Assembly (NCBI RefSeq): GCF_009905375.1
Contig: NC_133656.1
Coordinates: 242,364,473-242,428,472 of the forward strand
Reading direction: 5' to 3'
Length of the DNA: 64,000 nt
Origin: Apium graveolens
Lineage: Eukaryota > Streptophyta > Magnoliopsida > Apiales > Apiaceae
Shown here one piece after another: positions 1 through 11,001 of the stretch. Made by a program: the position numbers and the translations under genes. Position 1 is the first letter of the stretch. Every line of letters begins with the position of its first letter. Below the pieces are notes generated by a model that was not told the origin of the DNA, did not search any database, and saw nothing but the letters and a program-made list of their open reading frames with translations.

Positions 1-3000
1 GGGACTGGGAAGTATTTAGCTTCTTCAAGGCCATAAGAAGCACCATGCCTAATGACAAGTATCCAAAGCACTTCAACAAAAGTCATCTACCCAAACCTTG
101 GAACTTATTCTTCATCATGCTGTTCTTCTGTCTGTCTCCCAAGACTGGTGGATTTCATGGACTAACACATTTCATGAGACTAGTTGGAGTGGCTATTGCT
201 CATAATCTTCGAATCAACTTTGGACGTCTAATAATGCGAAAGATATTGGAGAACCAAGATCAAAAACAAGATTACATCTTATATGTTAGGTTCCTCCAGA
301 TTGTTTTCAATGGTAAGCTCACAGAAGCTCAGAAGGCCTTGGTTCGCACAGACAATATGGAAAATTCTTAAGTCGTGTCCTCAAAAATGGTGGGTAAACG
401 GGTTAGACAAACTCCTTTTTCCAAAAACAACCCCATTCATGTGACGGACTTCATGCAAAAATACTTTGACTTCATTGCTCAAGAACCTGTCTATGAGACT
501 AAAGATGATCACGAACCTGATGCTGAAAATGAGGATAATCAAGAGGCAGAGGCTGAATATGAAGCAAATCTTTAGCCTAATCCTAACGCTCAACTAATGG
601 ATGTTGACCAAGAATTTGTAATTGTTGAACAGCCAGAAGAGGTTTCTCAACCTGAAGCTGCTGAACATCAAGAAGAAACTGAGCCAAATCAACTAGAGAA
701 AAATGTTTAAAGGCTAGAATTCACAGGTATGAATGAATCTTCTATGAGTACTACTTTTGATGACTTGATTGACACTGGTTCACGTAATCTTGGTTACTTT
801 CACACACAACTTGCCCGAGAGCAATTGCAAAACAGGATGCAGTGATTTGTATTCCCAAAAATTTATAACCGCCCTCTAGAGACCATAAATACATCTCAAA
901 CTCTCTTAGCCCAATCCCTGGCGTATAAGGATTCTTTGTGTATAGAGGGAGAAACTGCACACGATACAAAATATAAGGAAGGTACTTTGAGTGAACCTAC
1001 AACTCTGTCTCCAACGAAGTAAAACAGTATCCCAACTAAGACAAGTATAACCTCCCATGTATCTTTCAAAAAGGATACAATGGCTGAAAAGGCACATAAA
1101 TAGTTACCGGATCCATCTTCTCAACAAGGTGTGTCTATTGAAATTCGCCCGTTAGCCACGACATCCTGTAATGATTGAAGCACACTCTCAAATCTTCAAG
1201 CTCTTAAAGTTTTACATGAGTCAATTAGAAGAGCGTTATTTGGTGAGGATGTATTGACGAAAACAGGGAATTCAACCATATTATGGTTAGAATATTATGT
1301 TCGAGGTCCTTCAATGGATCAACTGCCTTCACAGGTGTTAGGAGAGAGTGTTGTAATCGCTGCCACATCCAGCACAACACTTACCTCCCCAGGACTAAAA
1401 ACCCTGGATACATCTGTGGATAGGGGATCCGACATTAGTGCGGATCGGAAACCCATTGGCGATGAACCATATTCAACTGGTGAGCATACGGGGAAAGTGT
1501 CTTCACCGACACTGGAGGAAGCTGAGGAACAGATGCCAAATATGACAGCCTCAGTGATCCTCCCAGAAATTTAAACTCTTGACCAGTCGTCTCATGATGA
1601 TATGCAACTTGTCTTGAACAAGGGTCGGGAATCGCGAACTCCCATTGCACCACTGTTGACCTCCTTAAGGATGGCTCTTGTGCTTTCTGCATGTACATCT
1701 TCTGGATCTCGGAGCTATGAGCGGAGTGTATCCGTGAGGGTGAGTGAAACACAAACCCCTAAATCGAGTGATAGAGTATTGAGTGATACACTGCGAGAAG
1801 CCTGTGAGACACCTACCTGCCAAACTACACCTATAGACATGTCACAATATGTAACGAAATCTTACCTTTAAAATCAGTTAGCATTTAAAGATAGCTATCT
1901 CAAAGAACAAATGGCTCTCAAGGATCAATATCCTAAAGATGAACTGTCTATCAAGGATCACCAGATTGCACATCTTTCCGAACAACTTGACCTTCGACAA
2001 GCATCATTTTCTAGTTTATGGGAATTCCTGGAGCAATCTCTCTCTCACTCAGGAAAGGGAAAAGCAATTGCCAATATTGAGCCAAAGATCTCAGTTAGCA
2101 AGCAAGCGCCAATCCCTATCTCCTCTGAAATAGATTTTTCCAGTACTGGGTCGAAGACCTCAGTCAGTAAGCAAGTGTTTGTTTCAAAATCACCTAATCA
2201 AGAGATCCCTGTCTTGATCTTGCCTGCTTAATCAACCCCATCTCTGAAGGATAACACAACTGAGGTGTAGAAATGGGTGGAGCAAGAAAAAGTAGTTGCA
2301 GCTGTGAACTTAATTCAAGATGCTTTTCAAGCAGCTGATTCTGGATAGGATAAGTTTGGAGATGAGCTTCAAGAAGAAAAGGAAGAAGAAGAGGAGAGGA
2401 TTGATGGAAAGGTGTTATTAAAGTTAAGACATACTGCTGAGAAGAGTTCTACAACTCAGGGGGAGCAATCAACATCAAAACAAGATCATTTGAGCAAAGT
2501 CATTACAACTCAGAGGAATCTTCTATCGGAAATATATGCTCCAAATCCCCTATTCTCAGAGTATGAACTGGAGAAAGGAGAGATAGACGAGAGTGATGTT
2601 CCTAAGGGGTATGAACCTAAATTTGAAAAAGTGGTCACGGAAGAGAGAAAGATTATCTCTGAGGACTAGGAATATGAAGATGAAGATGCCTTCTCGGATG
2701 ACCGTTTGTTCAATGGATTACAGGATAAATTCAACTGATCAAATGAAGAAATTCAAGGAGAGATTGAAAGATCAAGAGCTAGAGTGCAAAGAGTCATACA
2801 GAAAAGGGAAGCAAGGGAAGCAAAAGAATCATATCTTCGGGCAAACGGGAGAGAAAAGGAATGGGATGAGATAAAAGGAAAATGGACAAATCTGAAAACT
2901 ATCATAAGTTAGACCCTGACAACCGGAATCTTCTAAACACTATGGAGAAGTACATAGAGGATTATCCCAATATTCATGATTTCTATGATCAGTTCAATAG

Positions 3001-3184
3001 GATAATCACTGGTACCACTGTGAATATTCTAAAGAATGGATGGAAAATCACTATCGATCACAGAGATGGACTTCAAATAAAGATCTTTACTAGTGTATTG
3101 AAGAAGCTAAATATTGTGGAACTGTTTGTCTTAGCATCAAAAAATCCCTTGCAGATGGCAGAATTCAGAACATCACCATGTCTG
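1..3184 (+). pseudogene. Element S env-like ORF, unit I, left part (broken)
   Basis: Remnant of a long ORF downstream of copia-type pol, colinear with 39,882-43,165 in unit II and 63,444-64,000 in unit III. Its start codon lies upstream of the window. The N-terminal third reads as a conserved globular stretch (PNDKYPKHFNKSHLPKPWN near 45-100), followed by an acidic stretch, a Ser/Thr/Pro-rich middle, and a predicted coiled coil around 1,840-2,000. The frame is broken by many stops and shifts, for example a stop at 369-371 where unit II reads through. About 105 bp present in unit II (43,031-43,135) are missing near 3,155. Position in the element suggests the extra env-like ORF known from Sirevirus (SIRE1/Maximus) copia elements. 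That identity is inference, because I see no clear signal peptide or strong membrane anchor. Confidence 0.7.
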
Positions 3185-4868
3185 TGAAGGGTTTTTAGCA
3201 CATAAACGCAACGAAAATGTAAATTTAAATCTTAAAAAACCGAAACCCTCCGCAGGATCCATGCGAAAAATAATATTTAATTCATAGTTCATATGTTTAC
3301 CTTAAGAAGCTTTACGTTAATGGAAAGATGGAGGTCTTTAATAGCGATCCAAGAACGACGAGCGGAGATCCCTAGCAGCTGCTCCTCAAGTGTGAAGCAC
3401 TCCACCGGTATCCACCAAGAAAACGATTTAATGAAGGAGGAGGAGGTGGAGAGAATTAGGCTTTTGTAAATCTTTGGGTTGAGGCAACAATAGGGTTTAT
3501 AATAGTATATTTATAGGCAAAATTTTCAGCTGAAAATTTTTCCATAAAATATTATTATTGTTAACCCTTTATTATTCTCATTAATAATTAAAACACCTTT
3601 TAATTATTAATCCTTTTTCTAAACACTTTAGAAATAATTCTCTCTTTTGATTTAATTTCCAAAAATTAAATTCTTAATTAATAATATTAAGAACCTTTTC
3701 TTAATAATTCATAATCAATTAAATCTCATTTAATCAATTATTAAATTTGCTAATTAATTATTTATTTCATAAATAAATAATTATCAGCCATTATTAATTA
3801 ATTCCTCCACCATTAAATCATTCTCTTTTATGGTGTGACCCTGTAGGTTCAATATTAAGCCGGTAGTACAAATAAATAATAATAAAACTATTTTATCATT
3901 ATTTATATAAATTCTCTAATTCATTAAATATGATTAATTAATTAATCATATTTATTCTACATCGTGAGGTATACTTCTCAGCATATCGCGACTATCCGGA
4001 TAATCCGAATTCACTGCTTAGAATACCAAGAACTTATTCAGTGAGTAGTTACCGTACAATTAATTCCTTCTACCCTGCAATGTCACGATTAAATATAAGA
4101 CATGGAACTTGTATCAAGCCTATCTTATTTAATCACTTGCTTTCCCATTCACTATGCTCAGTTCTATTTAATGTAAATTAGAAACTCCTTTCTAATTTCA
4201 TTCACTTCGGCCAGAGATTCCTGAACTAGCATAAGTGGATCAGCATTAAACATTCTCTTCCTTCACTGGAAGGGGTAGATCCTTTATTAATCATACACTA
4301 TCTTCGTGTACAAATTCCTATACCCAGTAGAGCCCTTATAATTATCCATTGAGACTAAGAACTAATACACAAGATGACTATGATGACCTCCAGTCTAAGG
4401 ATACTTGTACAACTATCACTATGTGAACAACTGCTGACACATGAGTGAACTCCATCAGTTGTTCAGCTGTGTGAGTCATGTTCAAGGAACTTATTCTATA
4501 ATAAGCACCTACATACTAGCTATAGTGTCACCACACAAATGTCTATGAGAACAGACATCCTTCATAATGAAGCAAGCATAGTATGTACCGATCTTTGCAG
4601 ATTAAAAATTACCAGTTAGTAATCCTACGACCAGGAATTATTTAAGTTTAGAGTTATCATCTTTTAGGTCTCATTATTATGATCTCATCATAATCCATAA
4701 AAATCTTTACTCTAAACTATGGTATATCTTATTTAAACACTTAAATAGATAAAGCTCGCAATAAAACCAAAACAAGTCTTTTATTAATATCAATGAAATC
4801 AAAACAGATTACATAAAAGTTATTCCTAAATCCTCATACATGATTGGACTTAGGACATATTTATTTCA
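3185..4868 (-). repeat. Element R left LTR (3' LTR in element sense)
   Basis: About 1,684 bp, beginning TGAAGGGTTTTTAGCAC and ending ATTTATTTCA on the plus strand, so the element-sense LTR runs TGAAA...CCTTCA with the TG...CA ends normal for LTRs. It matches 9,308-11,001 over its whole length with numerous substitutions and small indels, so the two LTRs are not recent twins. It contains a perfect 28-bp AT palindrome at 3,926-3,953 and a 12-bp-stem AT hairpin near 3,755-3,781. It is followed by env-like sequence, not by the element's own polypurine tract. Confidence 0.88.
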
Positions 4869-5355
4869 GACATGTCACAATATGTAACCAAATCTTACCT
4901 TGAAAAGCAGTTAGCATTTAAAGATAGCTATCTCAAAGAACAACTTGCTCTCAAGGATCAATATCTCAAAGATGAACTGTCTATCAGGGATCACCAGATT
5001 ACACATCTTTCCGAACAACTTGACCTTTGACAAGCATCATTTGCTAGTTTACGGGAATTCGTGGAGCAATCGCTCTCACTCAGGAAAGGGAAAAGCAATT
5101 GCCAATATTGAGCCAAAGATCTCAGTTAGCAAGAAAGCACCAATCCCTGTCTCCTCTGGGATAGATTTTGCCAGTACTGGGCCAAAGACCTTAGTCAGTA
5201 AGCAAGTGTCTGTTTCAAAATCACCTACTCAAGAGATCCCTGTCTTGATCTTGCCTGCTCAATCAACCCCAGCTCTGAAGGATAACACAAATGAGGGGGA
5301 GAAATGGGTGGAGCAAGAAAAAGTAGTTGTTGTTGTGGAGCAAGAAAAAGTAGTA
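4869..5355 (+). pseudogene. Env-like ORF fragment trapped inside element R
   Basis: Colinear with 11,002-11,470 and with 41,716-42,180: it covers the predicted coiled-coil repeat (LKEQLALKDQYLKDEL) and the Ser/Pro-rich stretch after it. It ends with a local duplication of the 16-mer GAGCAAGAAAAAGTAG (5,311-5,326 and 5,338-5,353), after which the sequence switches abruptly to minus-strand copia pol. The fragment is flanking sequence of the right-hand insertion site that was duplicated together with the LTR. Confidence 0.8.
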
Positions 5356-7384
5356 ATTTTTCACGTCCATTTGCCAGATCTCATAGTCGTAGTAAGCAGC
5401 AATCGCAAGCAAAATCCGAATAGATTTTAACAGGGCTACAGGCAAAAAAAATTCATCAAAGTCAATCCCTTGCCTTTGTCTGAATCCTTTTGCCACGAGC
5501 CTGGCCTTATAGGTCTCCACCTGCCCATCTGCTCCAATCTTTCTTTTATATACACACTTGCACCCAATAGGCTTAACACCTTCACGCGCCTCAACCAGAG
5601 TCCATACTTGGTTGGTATACATAGATTCCATTTCGGATTTCATGGCACTATGCCATTTCTCTAAGTCAACACTACTCATAGCCTCATTATAGGTCACAGG
5701 GTCGTCATTATCAATGATTGACAACTTATTGTCATTCTCAATGACAAGGCCATAATACCTCTCAGGTTGGCGAGACACTCTCCCTGACCTACGGATGGGC
5801 TGTTCCAAAGAAGGTTTGTTCAGTCTGAACAGTGTTTCCACTTGATCCGTAGTAGTTTGTGCTTCTTGAACTTCATCAAGTTCAATTATGCTCCCACTGT
5901 TTTCTTCAAGGATAAACTGTTTTTCCAAGAAGGTAGCATGTCTGGAGACAAACACCCTATGATCGGTGTAAAAGTAATACCCTAAAGTCTCTTTAGGATA
6001 TCCCATAAAATTACATTTTACAGATCGAGATTCCAGCTTATTTGGGTCAACTTTCTTGACATAAGCTGGACATCCCCAAATCTTAACGTGTTTAAGACTC
6101 AGTTTCCTTTCTTTCCATATCTCGTATGGTGTTTGAGGAACATATTTGGAAGGCACCTTATTCAATAAATATGCTGAGGTTTCCAATGCATAACCCCATA
6201 GGAATACTGGAAGATTCGCATAGCTCATCATGAACCGAACCATGTCTAACAAAGTTCGATTTCTCCTTTCAGATACCCCATTTAACTGTGGAGTATATGG
6301 AGGAGTCCACTGGGAGACTATACCATTTTCTTTGAGATAATCTAGAAACTCTCCATTCAAGTATTCACCACCTCGATCTGATCGAAGAGTTATAATACTG
6401 TGTTTGGTTTGTTTCTCCACTTCATGTTTATATTCTTTGAACTTTTCAAAGGCTTCAGACTTGTGTTTCATCAAATACACATATCCGAATCTAGATCTAT
6501 CATCTATGAAAGTAATGAAGTACGAAAATCCACCCATGGCTTGCGTAGACATTGGTCCACATACATCTGTGTGTACCAATCCTAGTAAATCTGCAGCCCT
6601 CTCTCCATGTCCACTAAATGGAGAGTTGGTCATTTTACCCAATAGACAAGACTCGCATGTAGGATATGATTCAAAATCAAAGGGGTCAAGTAACCCTTCC
6701 TTATGCAATGTCCGCAGTCTATTTTCACTAATATGACCTAGCCTACAGTGCCATAAATAGGTCAGATTTTCATCATCTCGTTTTCTTTTATTAGTTTATT
6801 CAATCTGAAGTAAATCATGCTCTACGTCACATACATACTGACCATTATTTATAATACCACGTCCATAAAGAATATTATCTCTAAGGATAGAACATTCATT
6901 ATTCTTAATAATAAATGAAAAACCATCCAAATCCAACATACGGATAGAAACAATATTCCTCACAATAGAGGGAACGTAATAACAATTATTCAGAATAATA
7001 GTCTTGCCCGTAGGCATATGTAAACTAAATGATCCTACAAATATGGTCGCAACCCTTGCTCCATTGCCCATACGTAGAATCACCTCATCCTTTTCAAGAG
7101 TCCTACTTCCCTTTAGTCCTTGCAACGAATTGCAAATATGAGAACCACAGGCGGTATCTAATACCCAAGTAAAAATTTGACCTAGTGACATATTAACTTC
7201 GATCATGAACATGCCTGAATCAGAAGCGGTAGTCTTACTACCCTTCTTCTTCTTCAATTCTGCAAGGTAAACCTTGCAGTTCCTCTTCCAGTGCCCCAAC
7301 TTGTTACAGTGAAAACAAACAGCTAAATTAGGACCAGTCAACTTGTGAGCATCTAGTATGCTCCGGAGTGAGTGCAGAAGACAT
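5356..7384 (-). pseudogene. Element R gag-pol remnant (protease, integrase, partial RT)
   Basis: Read on the minus strand from 7,384: a gag start (MSSALTPE) is followed within about 20 residues by the zinc knuckle CFHCNKLGHWKRNC (Cx2Cx4Hx4C), so nearly all of gag is deleted. Next come an aspartic protease core (LDTACGSHICN), the GAG-pre-integrase HxxxH..CxxC finger (WHCRLGHI, CESCLLGK), the integrase core (VHTDVCGP, SDRGGEY, GVSERRNRT) and the start of reverse transcriptase ([17 protein letters not shown]). The reading stops at the RT palm (YEIWQMDVK), where env-like sequence begins. Lesions: a frameshift just after the gag start (about 7,363), a TAA stop at 6,796-6,798, and loss of the rest of RT and RNase H. 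It cannot encode a working polyprotein. Confidence 0.9.
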
Positions 7385-9307
7385 GACGAATATATTAAAT
7401 CTATAAATGATAAACACATAACAACACTTAGCAAATATTCAATTTCATTTCAAAACACTATATGAATCGGGTCTTTATTCATAAGTGTCTCCCACTAGTT
7501 TATCTAATTTTTTTCAACCCCTAAGTGAAAATTAAGCATTCATAATGCTAGTGGGAATAGGGATCCTACATTCCATCACACAACCTCGGTTGTGGCACGA
7601 AACGTCATGTGATGTTCAATAGGCAGACAACTCTTGTCAATTACATCTTATGTTATTCCCTAATATAAGTTTAGTCTCTTGAATAATTGAGTCACGGCTG
7701 TGGCACGACAAACTCAATATTCTAAGTCAAGTTTAACCCAACATTTCGTACAATTGAATCAGTCTCTAACGGCCCACGGCTGTAGCACGTACCGTCCTTT
7801 AGATTCTAATTCAATGTACACATCTCTATGTAATAGACAAGTATTTCTTATTTCAAAATCAAAGCCCCCGGCTGTAGCACGAAATGACAATGATTTAAAA
7901 ATAAGAACCACTTTCTACCATGTTGGAAGGCTATGATCGACACAAGCCCGTTGTGTCATTGGCCAATTACTACTTGATATTATTTAATTTTAGAGGGATT
8001 ATATTACGTTACAATCATAATCATATTATAAAGAGATTCTTCCTTTTAAATTAAATATTTCAAATCAATAATCGATAATCAGATGATTCCTAGATCGGGT
8101 GGAGCGTTGTCAAGAGGCGTCACTTAATAACCCTTTCTTACAGATAGAAATCTGTTGGTGACAGAATCATCCTTTCTCTCAATATTGAAAATTCATATTC
8201 AATTACGTGTTTCATAAATACAAGAATCTCATTATCGTATTCATAATATTTATTGTTAAGGCAAGAAACGATTCCTATTCTAGATTTTCTAGAGCACGCC
8301 TTATATTGATTTAAGTTCACCTAAATCTATCATCGCATGGTAAACATAGGCATATATCTCATATATAAAATTAAATAAACAAGTAAATGTAAAGTGCAAT
8401 AAAGTAAATGTGTTTGGTTATGGCCCCATCCTATGTGATCTTTATCAAGCTCATGAAAAAGATCAAGGTCAATCTAATATGGTGATGGAAATAAATACAA
8501 CTACTTATTACATAAGTCTTCTTCTTTGTTTAGACTTCTTGTATGCCTCATCTTCTTCTTTGTATCACCTCCATTGGATAGTCTTCTTGAGTCTTCAATT
8601 ACATTACATGATTGAAAGTAAAACTAATCTAATGAACTTACAAGAATAACTCGAGTTACATTCGAGATTTATGATTACAAAGATTGACGACATGCAAGTC
8701 GTATTTAAAACCAAAACCAAAACCATTACACTAAGGTCGAAAGGCCATAATTATCCACCATGCTCATACAACACATAAAAGCATGTTAAAACACATAATC
8801 TGATCTTATCATATCATATTATCCATGTTCTAATCATAAAAAGAAAATATGACAAAAATCAGAAAAATCATAATCAAATCAGAAAAACAAGAATCACTGT
8901 TTACGGGCAGTAAACGACGTCCAACGCCTTACAGACGAGTCGTTGATAGCTTTAGCTATCAGTTTTGTTCAGACGTTCGTTTACCTATGGAATAAGATAT
9001 TCGTTTGCGTAAATCGGACACCAGACCCAGAGTTCAGCAAATCTACAGCAGCCAATTCAGAATCCGTATCTAATATGATTCTCATAATTAGAACAAACAT
9101 AAATTATTTATATATCAGTATATATACAGATTACATAATTATCTTATGATTATACAACTCACATGAATATCATATATTCAAAACCATACATATATAAGCA
9201 TATTATATCAACATCAAATCATGGCGTATCACGTACATGCTCATATATCGAAAACAGTTAAACACATAAATGAATTAAAAACTTTTCGCAAGTAGCTCTG
9301 ATACCAT
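7385..9307 (-). other. Element R leader with an array of stem-loops
   Basis: About 1.9 kb between the primer-binding site and the gag start, without a convincing coding region. On the plus strand it holds four copies of CGGYTGTRGCACG at 7,587-7,600, 7,695-7,708, 7,777-7,790 and 7,869-7,882. Each lies between inverted repeats of different sequence: CATCACA/TGTGATG (7,574/7,608), ATTGAGT/ACTCAAT (7,686/7,712), an imperfect stem of about 20 bp (7,748-7,772 with 7,792-7,819), and 15 of 17 pairs (7,845-7,861 with 7,891-7,907). A fifth stem, TCCCACTAG/CTAGTGGGA (7,490/7,548), lacks the motif. The rest, 7,930-9,290, is AT-rich and I see nothing else in it. A structured packaging or dimerisation region is plausible but is inference. 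Confidence 0.7.
9295..9306 (-). other. Element R primer-binding site (tRNA-iMet)
   Basis: On the minus strand the sequence TGGTATCAGAGC starts one base after the LTR end. This is the standard copia primer site, complementary to the 3' end of plant initiator methionine tRNA. It fixes the orientation of the element and identifies the right-hand LTR as the 5' LTR. Confidence 0.92.
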
Positions 9308-11001
9308 TGAAGGGTTTTTAGCACATAAACGCAGCGAACACGTAAACTTAAATCTTAAAAAAAACCGAAACCCTCTGCAGGATCCATGCGAAAAATAATA
9401 TTTAATTCGTAGTTCAGTATGTTTACTTTAAGAAGCTTTACTTTAATGGAAGGATGGAGGTCTTTAATAGCGATCCAAGAACGAGGAGCGGAGATCCCTA
9501 GCAGCTGCTCCTCAAGTGTGAAGCACTCCACTGGTATCCACCAAGAGATCAATGTAATGAAGGAAGAGGATGTGGAGAGAATTAGGGTGGGTCGAGGCAA
9601 AAATAGGGTTTATAATAGTATATTTATAGGCAAAATTTTCAGCTGAAAATTTTCCCATAAAATATTATTATTGTTAACCCTTTATTATTCTCATTAATAA
9701 TTAAAACACCTTTTAATTATTAATCCTTTTTCTAAACACTTTAGAACTAATTCTCTCTTTTGATTTAATTTCCAAAAATTAAATTCTTAATTAATAATAT
9801 TAAGAACCTTTTCTTAATTAATTTATAATCAATTAAATCTCATTTAATCAATTATTAAATTTGCCAATTAATTATTTATTTCATAAATAAATAATTATCA
9901 GCCATTATTAATTAATTCCTCCACCATTAAATCATTCTCTTTTATGGTGTGACCCTGTAGGTTCAATATTAAGCCGATAGTATAAATAAATAATAATAAA
10001 ATTATTTTATCATTATTTATATAAATTCTCTAATTCATTAAATATGATTAATTAATTAATCATATTTATTCTACATCGTGAGAGATACTTCCCAGCATAT
10101 CGCGACTATCCGGATAATACGAATTCACTGCTTAGAATACCAAGAACCTATTCAGTGAGTAGTTACCGTATAATTAATTCCTTCTACCCTGCAATGTCAC
10201 GATTAAATATAAGGCATGGAACTTGTGTCAAGCCTATCTTATTTAATCACTTGCTTTCCCACTTACTATGCTTAGTTCTATTTAATGTAAATTAGAAACT
10301 CCTTTCTAATTTCATTCACTCTGGCCAGAGATTCCTGAACTAACATAAGTGGATCAGCATTGAACATTCTTTTCCTTCACTGGAAGGGGTAGATCCTTTA
10401 TTGATCATACACTATCTTCGTGTACAAATTCCTATACCCAGTAGAGCCCTTATAATTGTCCCTTGAGACTAAGAACTAAACCAAAGCATAGTTCAGTGTA
10501 CACAAGATGACTATGATGACCTCAAGTCTAAGGATACTTGTACAACTATCACTATGTGAACAGCTGTTGACACGTGAGTGAACTCCATCAGTTGTTCAGC
10601 TGTGTGAGTCATGTTCAGTGAACTTATTCTATAATAAGCACCTACATACTAGCTATAGTGTCACCACATAAATGTCTATGAGAACAGACATCCTTCATAA
10701 TGAAGCAAGCATAGTATGTACCGATCTTTGCGGATTATTAATTACCAGTTAGTAATCCTACGACCAGGAACTATTTAAGTTTAGAGTTATCATCTTTTAG
10801 GTCTCATTATTATGATCTCATCACAATCCATAAAAAGTTATACTCTAAACTATGGTATATCTTATTTAAACACTTAAATAGATAAAGCCCGCAATAAAAC
10901 CAAAACAAGTCTTTTATTAATATCAATGAAATCAAAACAGATTACACAAAATTTATTCCTAAATCCTCATACATGATTGGACTTAGGACATATTTCTTTC
11001 A
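9308..11001 (-). repeat. Element R right LTR (5' LTR in element sense)
   Basis: About 1,694 bp with the same TG...CA ends as the left copy (TGAAGGG at 9,308, TTTCTTTCA at 11,001 on the plus strand). It carries the matching 28-bp palindrome at 10,040-10,067. It differs from the left LTR by many scattered changes, for example a different segment near 9,545-9,605. It is followed by env-like sequence at 11,002. Confidence 0.88.

Larger units (their letters stand above)
3185..11001 (-). mobile_element. Element R: rearranged Ty1/copia retrotransposon
   Basis: Minus-strand copia element with two direct LTRs (3,185-4,868 and 9,308-11,001), a primer-binding site beside the right LTR, a long leader, a crippled gag-pol, and no RT C-terminus, RNase H or polypurine tract. 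Between the left LTR and the truncated pol lies 487 bp of env-like host sequence (4,869-5,355), the same sequence that follows the right LTR at 11,002. Both LTRs therefore share the right-hand junction (CA followed by GACAT or GATAT, then GTCACAATATG), but the left LTR is preceded by a different env-like position. This is not a simple insertion. It looks like recombination or duplication involving two insertion events. Confidence 0.85.

Noticed and set aside
5263..5355. Continuation of the element R pol frame past 5,356
   Set aside because: The last 31 codons read env-like sequence in antisense beyond the chimeric junction. Not part of RT.
7700..7936. 78-codon plus-strand frame in the element R leader
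   Set aside because: It is antisense to the element and spans the stem-loop array. Structure explains the conservation better than coding.
7929..7960. GACACAAGCCCGTTGTGTC as a fifth member of the leader hairpin set
   Set aside because: A good 7-bp stem but a 5-base loop without the CGGYTGTRGCACG motif, so left out of the set.
9284..9296. TTCGCAAGTAGCT beside the element R primer site resembles the element S motif
   Set aside because: Single nine-base match in a different family, no array or hairpin there. Chance is likely.
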